From the NCBI GenBank assembly GCA_913058495.1, contig CAJXQC010000009.1:1-64000 (forward strand): a stretch of DNA of 64,000 nt, written 5' to 3'. How positions within the stretch are numbered: the first letter of the stretch is position 1; each line of letters begins with the position of its first letter. Origin of the DNA: an uncultured Balneola sp. Lineage in GTDB: Bacteria; Bacteroidota; Rhodothermia; Balneolales; Balneolaceae. Positions 63,493-64,000 of the stretch are shown in pieces. The position numbers were made by a program, and so were the translations under genes. A model generated the notes under the pieces. That model saw only the letters and a list, made by a program, of their open reading frames with translations, made no database searches and had not been told where the DNA came from.

Positions 63493-64000
63493 GCCAGTAA
63501 TTCCTGATAGTTTTTCATAGTTAGTTCACCAACTTTTGACCAGGAATAGTTTTCAGAAATATGGTTAACAAGTTCTGTAGACTTTGGTTTAGACAGAGCT
63601 TCTATGATACCGTGTTGAATGGATTCTATTGAACTATGAGTAATGTAGTGAGCAAATTCCTTGAAGTAATCTTTAGTTCCTCCGGCTTCAGTTATTACGA
63701 TATTAGCTCCGGCTAAAGCGGCTTCCATGGCAGCTATACCCGGGGTTTCAAACTGAGATGCCAATACAAATACTTTAGAAGCAGCATAAGCGGAACGAAG
63801 TAAATCCGAATTATGATCCATAGTTTCCAATAAATGAATCCTTGGATTCTCTTGAGCAAACTTTAAGCATACTTTACTGTACTCAGAATCATTAAAACTA
63901 CCAATGATCACCAGATCAGCATCAATATTATGCATAGCTTTAATGAGTGACAGTATATTTTTGCGTGGTGCGGATGCCTGTCCTGTAAAAAGAACAAAAT
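63489..64000 (-). CDS. glycosyltransferase family 4, partial
   Basis: The frame stays open to the right edge; about 170 C-terminal residues are seen. VLFTGQASAPRKN, DADLVIIGSF, SDLLRSAYAASKVFVLASQFETPGIAAMEAA and VITEAGGTKDYF are typical of the GT4 donor-binding domain (UDP- or GDP-sugar dependent). The acceptor is unknown. It is directly upstream of wecB and likely part of a surface polysaccharide cluster extending rightward. Confidence 0.9.
   Translation of the reverse strand, partial: FVLFTGQASAPRKNILSLIKAMHNIDADLVIIGSFNDSEYSKVCLKFAQENPRIHLLETMDHNSDLLRSAYAASKVFVLASQFETPGIAAMEAALAGANIVITEAGGTKDYFKEFAHYITHSSIESIQHGIIEALSKPKSTELVNHISENYSWSKVGELTMKNYQELLA

Noticed and set aside
1-64000. tRNA or rRNA genes
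   Set aside because: No cloverleaf or rRNA-like stretch was recognised in the spacers, which are all short and AT-rich.

Overview
The window looks like chromosomal core sequence from an AT-rich (roughly 40% G+C by eye) member of the Bacteroidota/Balneolota group, most likely a Balneolaceae-type bacterium. The evidence is a C-terminal sorting domain with a YPNPFNPSTT motif (position 56.9 kb), a bacillithiol gene (bshC), a fused alpha/beta 2-oxo acid dehydrogenase E1, a pyruvoyl-dependent arginine decarboxylase, many Sec-dependent lipoproteins, and starts that mostly lack a strong Shine-Dalgarno sequence. The genus is inference. No rRNA, tRNA, CRISPR array, integrase or full insertion sequence was seen. 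No gene-free stretch exceeds 300 bases; the longest is 38296-38564.

Layout. 0-9.5 kb: M16 peptidase, asparaginyl-tRNA synthetase with a coiled-coil insertion, small membrane and unknown proteins, a secreted amidohydrolase and alpha/beta hydrolase, then holA and an ECF-like sigma factor with a small acidic partner. 9.6-18 kb: S9 peptidase, PAS histidine kinase, a SatD-family regulator with a striking double operator, a DUF4062 protein, and the fused E1 dehydrogenase. 17.9-19.8 kb: a polyamine cluster (speD, pdaD, speE). 19.8-26.3 kb: an Omp85-like barrel, a TPR protein, lipoproteins and unknowns. 26.3-33.7 kb: the complex I operon nuoABCDEFGH, reading leftward and closed by a terminator after nuoH. 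33.9-38.3 kb: bifunctional nuclease, bshC, 5-formyl-THF cyclo-ligase, PspC protein and tmk.

38.3-53 kb is the most accessory-looking part. A palindromic insertion-like element is bracketed by a 27-bp duplication between tmk and an MMPL/RND gene. A DUF4331 protein is split into two separately exported halves and followed by a TPR lipoprotein and a zincin-like lipoprotein. After these comes a heavy-metal-type RND efflux operon (TolC, adaptor, permease) carrying three histidine-rich secreted or lipoprotein segments. 53-64 kb: SRPBCC protein, aroE-pgeF-HDAC overlapping operon, a sorting-domain protein, M23 peptidase, dxr-rseP-psd-pssA envelope/isoprenoid operon, and wecB with a glycosyltransferase that runs off the right edge.

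The strongest observations beyond ordinary annotation are the paired TGAAACA-N8-TGTTTCA operators over a probably leaderless satD promoter, the tmk/MMPL duplication-bounded element, the split DUF4331 cluster next to metal efflux, and several families of REP-like or word-like palindromes seeded through the spacers.
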